From NCBI RefSeq assembly GCF_017676385.1, contig NZ_JAFFZN010000020.1:1-64000 (forward strand): a stretch of DNA of 64,000 nucleotides, written 5' to 3'. The position numbers and the translations under genes are program-made. Shown one piece after another: positions 1 to 8,239 of the stretch. Origin of the DNA: Streptomyces spirodelae (lineage in GTDB: Bacteria > Actinomycetota > Actinomycetes > Streptomycetales > Streptomycetaceae). The stretch's first letter is position 1. Each line of letters begins with the position of its first letter. Below the pieces are notes generated by a model. The model worked only from the letters and a program-made list of their open reading frames with translations. It had not been told where the DNA came from and did no database searches.

Positions 1-1123
1 TCTCGGTGTCGTCCTCACCCAGGGTGAGGGCATTCTTCGCCCTGGTGAGGGACTCCTCGGAGGGACCCTTGCCGGGGTTCTCGGTGGCGAGGGCCTGGTT
101 GAGGGTGACGTAGGGGCGTATGCGCTCCTCGTAGCGGGACAGGGCGATCGCCGGGTCGGCGGACCGGCCCAGTTCGTCCGCGAGGACGTACGCACCCACC
201 AGGGCGAGACTCGTCCCCTGGCCGGAGAGCGGCGAGGGGCAATAGCCCGCGTCGCCGACCAGCGCGACGCGGCCGCGCGTCCAGCCGTCCATATGGACCT
301 GCGCCATGGCGTCGAAGTAGAAGTCGGGCGCGGTGCGCATGGCCTCCAGCAGCCGGGGGGTGTCGCCCCCGAGAGAGGCCATGTTCTCCGCGAGGAGTCT
401 CTTCTGCTGCTCGGTGTCGCGGTGGTCGTGATGGATCGACTCCGACATGAAGCCCAGGGTCGCGCGGAGCTCGGTGTTGTCGCGTACGGGATACAGGCAG
501 TAGCTCGCAGTCTCGCCCTGCACCCACACCTGCCAGTTGTCGAGGCCCAGGAAGTTGTCCGTACTGAAGACGGCCACGTGGGAGCCGAGGTGGCGGAGGT
601 AGTCGGCCTCGGGACCGAAGGCGAGGCGGCGCACTCCGGAGTGCAGGCCGTCGGCGCCCACTACGTAGTCGAACATGCGTCGGGCTCCGCTTGCGAACGT
701 GGCATGGACACCGTCCCCCGTCCACCGGAGCGCCGAGATCGAGTCGCCGAACAGGAACTCCGCCTCGTTCCCGGCCTGGACGCGCCGGTACAGGAGCCTC
801 GTCAGGTCCTCCCGCAGCAGCTCGATGTCGTCGCTGTCCAGTCGGCCGCTGCTGTAGGTCATCTCGGCCGAGCGCCACAGTTCGTTGCCGCCACTGTCGT
901 GCATCGACATGCCACGCATCCGGGTACGGACACCACGCGCCTCCTCGAGCAGGTCCATCCGGTCGAGTACGTCGAGTGCGACGCCCCGTACGTCGATGGC
1001 GTGGCCGCCGGGCCGCACAGAGGGCGCCCGTTCCACGACGGTGGGCGCGTAGCCACGGCGCCGCAGCCAGTGGGCGAGAGTGAGCCCGGCGACACTGGCG
1101 CCGGAGACGAGGACTGTCTGCAT
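1..1123 (-). CDS. FAD-dependent monooxygenase (partial, runs off the left edge)
   Basis: Aromatic-ring hydroxylase (PHBH) type flavoprotein that would use NAD(P)H and O2 to oxidise a small organic substrate, which cannot be named from sequence. Read on the minus strand, the protein opens with the Rossmann motif VSGASVAGLTLAHWL (GxGxxG variant, GASVAG), then an Arg/Glu-rich stretch. The second FAD motif GDAGYCPSPLSGQGTSLA (GD box) lies near residue 285. No signal peptide is seen. The C-terminus lies beyond base 1, and about 374 residues are visible. The ATG at 1123 sits right at the Rossmann strand, as is usual for the family. The gene is divergent from the GntR/TetR regulator at 1316, a common layout for a repressor controlling the neighbouring oxygenase; that regulatory link is inference. 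Confidence 0.88.
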   Translation of the reverse strand, partial: MQTVLVSGASVAGLTLAHWLRRRGYAPTVVERAPSVRPGGHAIDVRGVALDVLDRMDLLEEARGVRTRMRGMSMHDSGGNELWRSAEMTYSSGRLDSDDIELLREDLTRLLYRRVQAGNEAEFLFGDSISALRWTGDGVHATFASGARRMFDYVVGADGLHSGVRRLAFGPEADYLRHLGSHVAVFSTDNFLGLDNWQVWVQGETASYCLYPVRDNTELRATLGFMSESIHHDHRDTEQQKRLLAENMASLGGDTPRLLEAMRTAPDFYFDAMAQVHMDGWTRGRVALVGDAGYCPSPLSGQGTSLALVGAYVLADELGRSADPAIALSRYEERIRPYVTLNQALATENPGKGPSEESLTRAKNALTLGEDDTE

Positions 1124-1281
1124 GAGGTCTCCCTTGATACGGCGTACGCGACATCGGAGCACGCGCTGTCCCTGTGTGACTCGCGACGAACGTACGCCGT
1201 ACGCACACTGCCGCCAACAGGCAGAATTCCCAGCTGAGCTAGGACAGAAGCGACTGGTGCACCCCTCTTCACTGCTAGCCT

Positions 1282-1295
1282 CTGTTCTAGTACAG
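1282..1295. promoter_or_regulatory. Palindromic operator candidate in the divergent promoter region
   Basis: CTGTTCTAGTACAG is an inverted repeat of form CTGTnCTAGnACAG. It lies 20 bp before the GTG start of the GntR/TetR regulator and in the gap shared with the divergent monooxygenase. Symmetric sites with a CTAG core are common for GntR-type repressors, so this is a likely autoregulatory site. Binding is inferred. Confidence 0.5.
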
Positions 1296-1315
1296 CCAAT
1301 GAGAGGGGACCGACT

Positions 1316-2356
1316 GTGGCGCACTTCACGCCGCCGTACGCGCGCATCGCGGCGGAGCTTCGGCGGCGTATCGAGGACGGCGAGCTCGCGCCCGGGGACC
1401 GGGTGCCCTCCACCCGGCAGATCGCCCGCGAGTGGAACGTCGCGCTGGCCACCGCTACCAAAGTGCTGGCCACGCTGCGCCAGGACGGGCTGGTCGAGGC
1501 CCGGCCCCGAGTGGGAACCGTGGTCGCACCCCGACGCCGACGCCCCACCCAGGGCGGCACGAGATCCGGAACCCCGGCCGCGATCGAAACCCAGACCGCG
1601 ACAGGAGCCGGAGCCGACCGGGAGCTGACCCGGGAGCGGATCGTCCGCGTCGCCATCGGGATCGCGGACGCCGAAGGGCTCGCCGCCCTGTCGATGCGGG
1701 GCGTCGCGGCCCGGCTGGGCGCGGCGACCATGGCGGCCTACCGCTATGTGAACAGCAAGGACGAGCTGGTCCTGCTGATGGCCGACACCGTTCTCGGCGA
1801 GCTCCAACTACCGCCGGACACCCCGGACGGCCCGGACGCCCCGGACACCCCGGATATCCCGGATACCCCGGACACCCCGGCCAAAGCTCCCGCAGACTGG
1901 CGGGCCCGGCTGGAACTGGGCGCCCGCTCCCTGTGGCAGCTGCACCGCGCGCACCCCTGGCTGGCCCAGATCGGTCCGCTCACCCGGCCGCTGCTGCTGC
2001 CCAACCTGCTGGCGTACTCCGAGTGGATGCTCAGCGCGCTGGACGGCCACGGCCTGCCCCCGGCGACCGTGCTCAACCTGAACGTACTGCTCTACAGCCA
2101 CATCCAGGGACTGGCCATCCAGTGGGAGCGCGAGACCGCAGCCGAGAGCAGCACCGGCCTTACCGATGACGCCTGGATGGCACAGCAGGAGGAAACCCTC
2201 GCGTCGCTCACCGCCTCCGGCGCCTATCCGACGTTCACCCGTCTGGTCGGCTCGCTCGGCACGGACGGCTACGATCTGCACCTGGACGAACTGTTCGAGA
2301 TCGGCCTCGCCTCCGTGCTCGACAGCCTGGGCCGGCGCATCGGACGGCGGCCGTGA
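1316..2356 (+). CDS. GntR/TetR double DNA-binding regulator
   Basis: Transcription factor of 346 residues with two different helix-turn-helix domains. Residues 1-70 form a GntR-type winged helix (YARIAAELRRRIEDGELAPG, then VPSTRQIAREWNVALATATK). Residues about 103-165 form a TetR-type HTH (LTRERIVRVAIGIADAEG, then MRGVAARLGAATMAAYRYV). The rest is an all-helical TetR-like ligand-binding domain. A low-complexity Asp/Pro/Thr stretch (PDTPDGPDAP and similar triplets, about residues 165-188) joins the second HTH to the ligand domain. The start is GTG at 1316, preceded by GAGAGGGG. This GntR-TetR_C arrangement is known in actinomycetes. It probably represses itself and the divergent monooxygenase through the palindrome at 1282; that is inferred. 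Confidence 0.9.
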   Translation: MAHFTPPYARIAAELRRRIEDGELAPGDRVPSTRQIAREWNVALATATKVLATLRQDGLVEARPRVGTVVAPRRRRPTQGGTRSGTPAAIETQTATGAGADRELTRERIVRVAIGIADAEGLAALSMRGVAARLGAATMAAYRYVNSKDELVLLMADTVLGELQLPPDTPDGPDAPDTPDIPDTPDTPAKAPADWRARLELGARSLWQLHRAHPWLAQIGPLTRPLLLPNLLAYSEWMLSALDGHGLPPATVLNLNVLLYSHIQGLAIQWERETAAESSTGLTDDAWMAQQEETLASLTASGAYPTFTRLVGSLGTDGYDLHLDELFEIGLASVLDSLGRRIGRRP

Positions 2357-2406
2357 GCGACCGTAATTCGTTCGCCTGCGCCCTCCCTCTTCGGCAAGCT
2401 CCCGTC

Positions 2407-3060
2407 ATGGAGACCACGGAAGCCGGCGTATGGCCCTTGTACGGGCTGCGCCTGACGACTCCCCGACTGGAACTGCGCCTTCCGGATGAGCGGACGCTCG
2501 TCGAGCTGGCGGAGCTGGCCGCCGGCAAGGTGCACGGCGACGCCGAGATGCCGTTCAGCATCCCGTGGTCCGCGGCGAGCCCCGAGGAGCGCCGACGCGG
2601 CTGCTTCCAGCACGTGCTGAGCACCATCGCGAGCTGGCGCCCTGAGGCTTGGACGCTGAGCCTCGCCGTGCTGTACGAGGGGCGGGTGATCGGGCGTCAG
2701 GATGTGAGCAGCACCGACTTCGCGGTCGTACGGGAAGCGGAGACCGGCTCCTGGCTCGGCGCGGCGCACCAGAACCAGGGCTTCGGCACCGAGATGCGGG
2801 CGGCCGCGCTGCAGCTGGCCTTCGAAGGGCTCGGCGCACGCGGCATGACGTCCGCAGCGATGACGGACAACCCGCGCTCGCGGCGGGTGTCGGAGAAACT
2901 GGGCTACCGGCCGGACGGTCTGCAGACGGTCGCCGTGCAGGGCAGGGCCCGCACCCTGCAGCGACTTCGGCTCAGCCGTGCCGACTGGGAGACGCACCGC
3001 CCGGTACCGGTGAAGATGACGGGACTGGAAACCTCGGCCCTGGAGCTCTTCGGGGCCTGA
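2407..3060 (+). CDS. GNAT family N-acetyltransferase
   Basis: Acetyl-CoA dependent N-acyltransferase of the RimJ/RimL-like branch, 217 residues from the ATG at 2407. The N-terminus has the strand TTPRLELRLP. The acetyl-CoA loop is near NQGFGTEMRAAALQLAFEGL, a QxxGxG/A variant, followed by the typical SRRVSEKLGYRPDG segment where a new residue side chain packs on the cofactor. The substrate may be a ribosomal protein, an amino sugar or an antibiotic and cannot be told. An alternative GTG at 2353 overlaps the stop of the regulator (GTGA) and would add 18 residues with no domain match. I prefer 2407 because family members start just before the first strand, but neither start has a strong ribosome binding site. 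Confidence 0.82.
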   Translation: METTEAGVWPLYGLRLTTPRLELRLPDERTLVELAELAAGKVHGDAEMPFSIPWSAASPEERRRGCFQHVLSTIASWRPEAWTLSLAVLYEGRVIGRQDVSSTDFAVVREAETGSWLGAAHQNQGFGTEMRAAALQLAFEGLGARGMTSAAMTDNPRSRRVSEKLGYRPDGLQTVAVQGRARTLQRLRLSRADWETHRPVPVKMTGLETSALELFGA

Positions 3061-3141
3061 GGCCGAATCGGGGCACCGAGGCCGAGAGCAGGCACCGAGG
3101 CAGAACCGGGCACCGACAACCTCCGAAGGAAGGACCGCGCC

Positions 3142-3477
3142 ATGGCCGCACAGGGTCATACGATCACCATCGAGGAAGGCAGCGAGCGCGTGCGCGTGGT
3201 CACGCGTGACGGCCGGGTACTGGCGGAGAGCCACCGGCCGCTGCTGCTGAGCGAGACCGGCTACCCGGTGCGGTACTACCTGCCGCCCGAGGACGTACGC
3301 ACCGATCTGCTGGCCGCCTCCGACACCCACACCCGCTGCCCCTTCAAGGGCACCGCCGACTACTGGTCGCTGGCCGACGGCAGCGCCCACGACATCGCCT
3401 GGTCCTATCCGGAGCCCTACGACCAGGTGTCCGAGATCAAGGGGTACCTCTGCTTCGCGGACGTGGAGGTCGGCTGA
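3142..3477 (+). CDS. DUF427 domain protein
   Basis: Small protein of 111 residues matching the DUF427 fold (a beta-rich domain of unknown function common in actinomycetes and fungi). Features typical of the family are the opening IEEGSERVRV strand, LLLSETGYPVRYYLPPEDV, the motif TRCPFKGTADYWS, and the late AWSYPEPYDQVSEIKGYLCF. No catalytic activity is established for the family. The gene starts at an ATG preceded by GAAGGAAGGA and follows the acetyltransferase in the same direction after about 80 bp. It may be co-transcribed with that gene. Confidence 0.85.
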   Translation: MAAQGHTITIEEGSERVRVVTRDGRVLAESHRPLLLSETGYPVRYYLPPEDVRTDLLAASDTHTRCPFKGTADYWSLADGSAHDIAWSYPEPYDQVSEIKGYLCFADVEVG

Positions 3478-3498
3478 TCCTGGGGCCGCGCCCTCCCC

Positions 3499-3538
3499 CG
3501 AAGCCCCACCGGACAAGCCGAAGCCCCACCGCACAAGC
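3499..3538. repeat. Two-copy 20-bp tandem repeat
   Basis: The unit CGAAGCCCCACCGGACAAGC (3499-3518) repeats at 3519-3538 with one change. It lies just before the terminator hairpin at 3542. No function is apparent. Confidence 0.7.
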
Positions 3539-3541
3539 GAA

Positions 3542-3569
3542 GGGCGGGCACCCCGCAAGGTGCCCGCCC
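3542..3569. terminator. Terminator hairpin between convergent genes
   Basis: Perfect 11-bp stem GGGCGGGCACC / GGTGCCCGCCC with a 6-nt loop. It lies between the plus-strand DUF427 gene and the minus-strand groEL, so it can serve both. There is no T-run, as is usual in Streptomyces. Confidence 0.8.
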
Positions 3570-3604
3570 CAGGCGGTACGCAGCCGATCAGACGGCGAGC
3601 TTCC

Positions 3605-5233
3605 TCAGAAGTCCATGCCGCCCATACCACCGGCGGCACCGGCGTCGGCGCCCGCAGCGGCCTTCTCCGGCTTGTCGGCGATGACGGCCTCGGTGGTGAG
3701 GAACAGCGCCGCGATGGAGGCGGCGTTCTGCAGCGCGGAGCGCGTCACCTTGGCCGGGTCGAGGATGCCCTCGGCGATCATGTCGACGTACTCGCCGGTG
3801 GCCGCGTTCAGACCGTGGCCCGGGGTCAGGTTGCGCACCTTCTCCACGATGACGCCGCCCTCGAGGCCGGCGTTGACCGCGATCTGCTTGAGCGGGGCCT
3901 CCAGGGCCAGCTTGACGGCGGCGGCACCGGTGGCCTCGTCGCCCTCCAGCTCCAGCTTCTCGAAGACCGAGGAAGCCTGCAGCAGGGCCACGCCACCGCC
4001 GGCGACGATGCCCTCCTCGACGGCCGCCTTCGCGTTGCGGACGGCGTCCTCGATGCGGTGCTTGCGCTCCTTGAGCTCGACCTCGGTGGCGGCACCGGCC
4101 TTGATGACGGCCACGCCGCCGGCCAGCTTCGCCAGGCGCTCCTGGAGCTTCTCGCGGTCGTAGTCCGAGTCGCTGTTCTCGATCTCGGCACGGATCTGGT
4201 TGACCCGGCCCTGGACCTGCTCGCTGTCGCCCGCACCGTCGACGATGGTGGTCTCGTCCTTGGTGATCTGGACCTTGCGCGCACGGCCCAGCAGGTCGAG
4301 GGTGGCGTTCTCCAGCTTGAGGCCGACCTCCTCGGAGATGACCTGGCCGCCGGTGAGGATGGCGATGTCGTTCAGCATCGCCTTGCGGCGGTCACCGAAG
4401 CCCGGAGCCTTGACGGCGACGGACTTGAAGGTGCCACGGATCTTGTTGACGACCAGCGTGGACAGGGCCTCGCCCTCGACGTCCTCCGCGATGATCAGCA
4501 GCGGCTTGCCCGACTGCATGACCTTCTCCAGCAGCGGAAGGAGGTCCTTCACGTTGCTGATCTTGGAGTTGACGATGAGGATGTACGGGTCCTCGAGCTC
4601 CGCCTCCATGCGCTCCATGTCGGTGGCGAAGTAGGCCGAGATGTAGCCCTTGTCGAAGCGCATACCCTCGGTGAGCTCGAGCTCGAGCCCGAAGGTCTGC
4701 GACTCCTCGACGGTGATGACGCCTTCCTTGCCGACCTTGTCCATGGCCTCGGCGATCAGTTCACCGATCTGGGTGTCGGCCGCGGAGATGGAGGCGGTCG
4801 AAGCGATCTGCTCCTTGGTCTCCACGTCCTTCGCCTGCTCCAGCAGAGCGGCGGAGACGGCCTCGGTGGCCTGCTCGATGCCGCGCTTGAGAGCCATCGG
4901 GTTGGCGCCCGCGGCAACGTTGCGCAGGCCCTCCCGTACGAGCGCCTGGGCCAGCACGGTGGCGGTCGTCGTGCCGTCACCGGCGACGTCGTCCGTCTTC
5001 TTGGCGACCTCCTTGACCAGCTCCGCGCCGATCTTCTCGTAGGAGTCCTCGAGCTCGATCTCCTTGGCGATGGAGACACCGTCGTTGGTGATCGTGGGTG
5101 CGCCCCACTTCTTCTCCAGAACGACGTTGCGGCCCTTGGGGCCGAGCGTGACCTTGACGGCGTCGGCAAGCTGGTTCATGCCACGCTCAAGACCGCGCCG
5201 CGCCTCCTCGTCAAAGGCGATGATCTTGGCCAT
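3605..5233 (-). CDS. groEL: 60-kDa chaperonin GroEL, groES-less copy
   Basis: ATP-driven folding chaperone of the cytoplasm, 542 residues, the normal length. The ATP-binding signature VAGDGTTTATVLAQALV is near residue 85, LKRGIEQA and the apical-domain segments are present, and the protein ends in the Gly-Met tail GAAGGMGGMDF seen in standard GroELs. The start is the ATG at 5233 behind GGGAGGA; a 14-residue upstream extension is out of family. No groES lies nearby, matching the second, solitary groEL known in Streptomyces (groEL2). Two CIRCE operators overlap its promoter at 5383-5444, so HrcA control and heat induction are expected. Confidence 0.97.
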   Translation of the reverse strand: MAKIIAFDEEARRGLERGMNQLADAVKVTLGPKGRNVVLEKKWGAPTITNDGVSIAKEIELEDSYEKIGAELVKEVAKKTDDVAGDGTTTATVLAQALVREGLRNVAAGANPMALKRGIEQATEAVSAALLEQAKDVETKEQIASTASISAADTQIGELIAEAMDKVGKEGVITVEESQTFGLELELTEGMRFDKGYISAYFATDMERMEAELEDPYILIVNSKISNVKDLLPLLEKVMQSGKPLLIIAEDVEGEALSTLVVNKIRGTFKSVAVKAPGFGDRRKAMLNDIAILTGGQVISEEVGLKLENATLDLLGRARKVQITKDETTIVDGAGDSEQVQGRVNQIRAEIENSDSDYDREKLQERLAKLAGGVAVIKAGAATEVELKERKHRIEDAVRNAKAAVEEGIVAGGGVALLQASSVFEKLELEGDEATGAAAVKLALEAPLKQIAVNAGLEGGVIVEKVRNLTPGHGLNAATGEYVDMIAEGILDPAKVTRSALQNAASIAALFLTTEAVIADKPEKAAAGADAGAAGGMGGMDF

Positions 5234-5382
5234 GTGGGTTGGTCCTCCCTGGATTCCCCCATGCGCCGAGCGCAAGGGGAGGGTTGGATTTCTCCGGACC
5301 GCGTGGCGCCCGCGACGGACGGCCTACGACCCGGCGGTTCCTTGCCCCACCCGGCCTGCGGCCTCACCGACCCGGTCCTTCT

Positions 5383-5444
5383 CTGTCACTCTCACTCGCA
5401 GAGTGCTAACCCAATGATTAGCACTCGGGCATGGAGAGTGCAAG
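5383..5444 (-). promoter_or_regulatory. groEL promoter with two tandem CIRCE (HrcA) operators
   Basis: CIRCE has the form TTAGCACTC-N9-GAGTGCTAA. On the plus strand, TTAGCACTC (5418-5426), nine bases and GAGTGCAAG (5436-5444) form one copy. CTGTCACTC (5383-5391), nine bases and GAGTGCTAA (5401-5409) form a second. Each copy has one perfect and one degenerate half, and their centres are 35 bp apart. On the minus strand, TTGCAC (5443-5438) and TAATCA (5420-5415) spaced by 17 bp make a promoter that the upstream CIRCE covers. HrcA repression under normal temperature follows from the known role of CIRCE. Confidence 0.88.
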
Positions 5445-5577
5445 CGAGGTTGGGGGCGTTGCTTTGGTGCCCCCTCTCTTGGTGCCGAGAGGGGGCTGCC
5501 CCTGGACGTGGACTGCGGACTGCGGGTGGCTCGTGGTCGCTCGCGCCGTTCCCCGCGCCCCTTCGGGACGCAAAAGA

Positions 5578-5604
5578 GGGGCCGCACCCTACGGGTGCGA
5601 CCCC
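5578..5604. terminator. Terminator hairpin downstream of the cold-shock gene
   Basis: GGGGCCGCACCC / GGGTGCGACCCC forms a 12-bp stem with one mismatch and a TAC loop, 36 bp beyond the stop of the minus-strand cold-shock gene. It would also insulate the groEL promoter region from read-through. Confidence 0.7.
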
Positions 5605-5639
5605 TTCACTGCGACAGCTCTCGCGCAGTCCGGCGGCAC

Positions 5640-5843
5640 TCAGCCGGTCACGCGGACCATGTCCGCCTGCGGCCCCTTCTGACCCTGCGAGATCTCGAAC
5701 TCGACCCGCTGCCCTTCGTCCAGGGTGCGGTAACCGTCCATCTGGATCGCGCTGTAGTGGACGAACACGTCCGCACCACCGTCGACCGCGATGAAGCCGT
5801 ACCCCTTCTCCGCGTTGAACCACTTGACGGTGCCCTGAGCCAT
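5640..5843 (-). CDS. Cold-shock domain protein (CspA family)
   Basis: A 67-residue single OB-fold nucleic-acid binding protein of the cytoplasm. Both RNA-binding motifs are present: KGYGFI (RNP1, residues 13-18) and VFVHYSAI (RNP2, residues 26-33), with the family opening MAQGTVKWFNAEKGYG. Its role is RNA chaperoning or transcription antitermination. A cold-shock gene next to a solitary groEL matches the arrangement known in Streptomyces. The upstream gap of more than 500 bp leaves room for a long regulatory leader, as is common for csp genes, but no specific element is recognised. Confidence 0.95.
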   Translation of the reverse strand: MAQGTVKWFNAEKGYGFIAVDGGADVFVHYSAIQMDGYRTLDEGQRVEFEISQGQKGPQADMVRVTG

Positions 5844-6377
5844 TCCTAACTCCCCTATTACTGGCCCTTGCGCGAGTCCGCACTTCGCGAACCCGGGTCA
5901 GACCTCACCCCCACCGGCAAGCGGGGGCGTGCGCCGGAACGCGTCGACCGCCGCTGAATGTATCTGCACGGACGCCCTCTGCAACAGGTCAATCGGACGA
6001 GAATTCTGGGCACGGCTGATCGGAAATATGCCTCAACTGCGGCTGGAGCAGGGCAAGTCGGGCCAGACATACGGAGCCTTCGCGACAATTACCACTCGGC
6101 TTTCAACGGCAACTTGGCCCGTTGTTGGCCCGTTGTCGTCGTGGCGCTGTCACTTCCTCATCGCACACACCGCCGCGTTCGACGCGCGGCGGGAGAGGGA
6201 ACTCCCCTCACTCTACCGCCTCCCTGACCACCTCTCGTCACATGGAACCGCCCCCTCCGGTTTTCCCCGGAAGGGGCGATCACCAGGTCGAACCGCAGGT
6301 GGCGACGGTCCGACAGCACCGAGCAGAGCCCGACAGGCCCGGACACGACCCAACGGCTCCGAACGGCTCCGAACGGG
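5844..6377. other. Intergenic region between csp and the MoaD-like gene
   Basis: This 534-bp gap contains no convincing gene; its open frames have poor codon patterns. It holds two hairpins. One is at 6170-6192 (CCGCCGCG / CGCGGCGG, 7-nt loop). The other is at 6249-6278 (CGCCCCCTCCGG / CCGGAAGGGGCG, one mismatch), which is a plausible terminator for the minus-strand MoaD-like gene. The stretch 5844-6160 should hold the csp promoter and leader and is somewhat AT-richer than the surroundings. Confidence 0.55.
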
Positions 6378-6653
6378 TCAGCCGCCGGCTACCGCCGGGA
6401 TGATGGAGACACCCGCGCCATCCGGGGTGGGGGTCTCCAGACCCTGCTCGAAGCGGACGTCGTCGTCGTTGACGTAGACGTTGACGAAGCGGCGGAGCTT
6501 GCCCGCGTCGTCCAGCACCCGTGCGCTGATGCCCGCGTGGTTCTTCTCCAGGTCCGCCAGCACCTCGGCGAGGGTGCCGCCCTCAGCGGTGACCTCGGCC
6601 TGACCGCCCGTGTAGGTGCGGAGGATGGTCGGAATCCGGACGTTGACGCTCAT
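6378..6653 (-). CDS. MoaD/ThiS family ubiquitin-like sulfur carrier
   Basis: A 91-residue beta-grasp protein ending in Gly-Gly (IIPAVAGG), the tail that is adenylated and loaded with sulfur in MoaD, ThiS and CysO. The core has VRIPTILRTYTGG, then LAEVLADLEKNHAGISARVLDD and VNVYVNDDDVRFEQGLETP. Members closest in style to mycobacterial CysO donate sulfide to a PLP enzyme for cysteine synthesis. Here the next gene in the same direction is threonine synthase, also a PLP enzyme. The start ATG at 6653 is preceded by AGGAAG. The exact partner is unknown. Confidence 0.9.
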   Translation of the reverse strand: MSVNVRIPTILRTYTGGQAEVTAEGGTLAEVLADLEKNHAGISARVLDDAGKLRRFVNVYVNDDDVRFEQGLETPTPDGAGVSIIPAVAGG

Positions 6654-6759
6654 GTCGATCTTCCTAACGTAAGGGGAAAAGCACCCCGGGGTCCCGCTCC
6701 GGCCCCGCTGCCACTTAAACACCGGGGGGCGGATTTCAGCCGTCCGGTGCCCGCCGGGG

Positions 6760-6788
6760 CCGGCCGGGCTTCCCGGAAGGCCGGCCGG
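6760..6788 (-). terminator. Terminator hairpin after thrC
   Basis: CCGGCCGGGCTTCC / GGAAGGCCGGCCGG pair over 14 positions with one mismatch, seven bases past the stop of the minus-strand threonine synthase gene. It may separate thrC from the MoaD-like gene downstream. Confidence 0.6.
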
Positions 6789-6795
6789 GCGGCGG

Positions 6796-8130
6796 TCAGG
6801 CCAGACCGGCCTCGCGGAAGGCGGCCAGGTTGGGGCTGATCACGGCGGTGGGCCGGGCCGTGGGGGCCACGGCGTCCAGGGTCTTGAGGCCGTCACCCGT
6901 GTTCAGGACGACGGTCGTGAGGCTCGGGTCGATGGCGCCGGACTCGATCAGCTTGCGCGTGACACCCAGCGTGACGCCCCCGGCCGTCTCGGCGAAGACG
7001 CCCTCGGTCCGCGCGAGCAGCTTCATCGCGTCGACGATCTGCTCGTCGTTCACGTCCTCGACGGCGCCGCCGGTGCGCTTGCAGATGTCGATCACATAGG
7101 GGCCGTCCGCCGGGTCGCCGATGGCCAGCGACTTGGCGATGGTGTCGGGCTTCTTGACCGGGCGGACGGCGCTGGTGCCGTCCTTGTACGCGCGGGACAC
7201 CGGCGAGCAGCCCTCCGCCTGGGCGGCGAAGATCCGGAACGGCTTGTCCTCGACCAGGCCGAGCTGAATCAGCTCCCGCAGCCCCTTGTCGATCTTCACC
7301 AGCTGGCAGCCGGACGCGACGGGGATGACGAGCTGGTCGGGCAGCCGCCAGCCGAGCTGTTCGCAGATCTCGTACGCCAGGGACTTCGAGCCCTCGGCGT
7401 AGAACGGCCGCAGGTTGACGTTGGTGAAGCCCCAGCCCTCGCCCAGCGGGTCGCCGATCAGCTCGGAGCAGAAGCGGTTCACATCGTCGTAGGTGCCGTC
7501 GATCGCGACGAGGTCACCGCCGTAGATCGCGGCCATCACCACCTTGGACTGCTCGAGACCATCCGGGATGAACACGCACGAGCGCAGCCCCGCACGGGAG
7601 GCGGCGGCGCCCACGGCGCCGGCCAGGTTGCCGGTCGAGGAGCAGGAGAGAGTGGTGAACCCGAAGGCACGTGCGGCCTCCAGAGCGATGGCGACCGGGC
7701 GGTCCTTGAACGAGTGGGTGGGGTTGCCGGAGTCGTCCTTGACGTAGAGGCCCCCGGTCACGCCGAGCTCGGCGGCCAGCCGGTCGGCCTTGACCAACTG
7801 GGTGAAGCCGGGGTTCAGGTTCGGCTTCTCGGCGACGTCGGCGGGGACGGGCAGCAGCGGCGCGTAGCGCCACATCGAGGCGGGTCCGGCCTCGATGCGC
7901 CTGCGCAGCCCCTCCGGGTCACCGGTGGGCAGCTCGTAGGCGACTTCCAGCGGGCCGAAACACTCCAGACATACGAAGCTCGGCCCCAGCTCGGTGCGGG
8001 TACCGCACTCGCGACAGGAGAGGGCCACTGCGGCACCGAGGTCGTGGGAGGTGTTCCCGGACGGGCCGCCGGAGGTCCCGGCGTCGTCGGAGGACGTGGT
8101 GCTGTTCGCTGCAACTGTCTGCACAGCCAT
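6796..8130 (-). CDS. thrC: Threonine synthase
   Basis: PLP enzyme that converts O-phosphohomoserine to threonine in the cytoplasm; 444 residues from the ATG at 8130. An N-terminal zinc-ribbon-like segment (ALSCRECGTRTELGPSFVCLECFGPLE) is followed by the PLP lysine motif GNPTHSFKDRPVAIALEAA (Lys near residue 145), SCSSTGNLAGAVGAAA for phosphate contact, and LNTGDGLKTLD near the C-terminus. This is the long, plant-like form of the enzyme. Two in-frame starts lie further upstream (8154 and 8178). I use 8130, but the ribosome binding site does not decide it. The MoaD-like gene follows after a hairpin. Confidence 0.95.
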   Translation of the reverse strand: MAVQTVAANSTTSSDDAGTSGGPSGNTSHDLGAAVALSCRECGTRTELGPSFVCLECFGPLEVAYELPTGDPEGLRRRIEAGPASMWRYAPLLPVPADVAEKPNLNPGFTQLVKADRLAAELGVTGGLYVKDDSGNPTHSFKDRPVAIALEAARAFGFTTLSCSSTGNLAGAVGAAASRAGLRSCVFIPDGLEQSKVVMAAIYGGDLVAIDGTYDDVNRFCSELIGDPLGEGWGFTNVNLRPFYAEGSKSLAYEICEQLGWRLPDQLVIPVASGCQLVKIDKGLRELIQLGLVEDKPFRIFAAQAEGCSPVSRAYKDGTSAVRPVKKPDTIAKSLAIGDPADGPYVIDICKRTGGAVEDVNDEQIVDAMKLLARTEGVFAETAGGVTLGVTRKLIESGAIDPSLTTVVLNTGDGLKTLDAVAPTARPTAVISPNLAAFREAGLA

Positions 8131-8223
8131 GGAGGCGAGGCCCTTTCTCCTCATCTTCCCCGTGGCGTATCTCGTCACGGGCCGGAATTGGCACCGTCCC
8201 CACGAGGCGGTCTCGCCTTAAGG

Positions 8224-8239
8224 TCCGCGTACACGCGGA
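8224..8239. repeat. Short perfect inverted repeat upstream of thrC
   Basis: TCCGCGT-AC-ACGCGGA, seven base pairs with a two-base centre, 94 bp before the thrC start and in the gap shared with the divergent glycosyltransferase. It could be an operator. No matching family is recognised. Confidence 0.4.

Noticed and set aside
293..1237. Plus-strand frame opposite the monooxygenase
   Set aside because: The minus strand has the full flavoprotein motifs; the plus frame has none.
3560..5794. Very long plus-strand frame opposite groEL
   Set aside because: Its product is repetitive and matches no family. It is the antisense shadow of groEL, caused by high GC at third codon positions.
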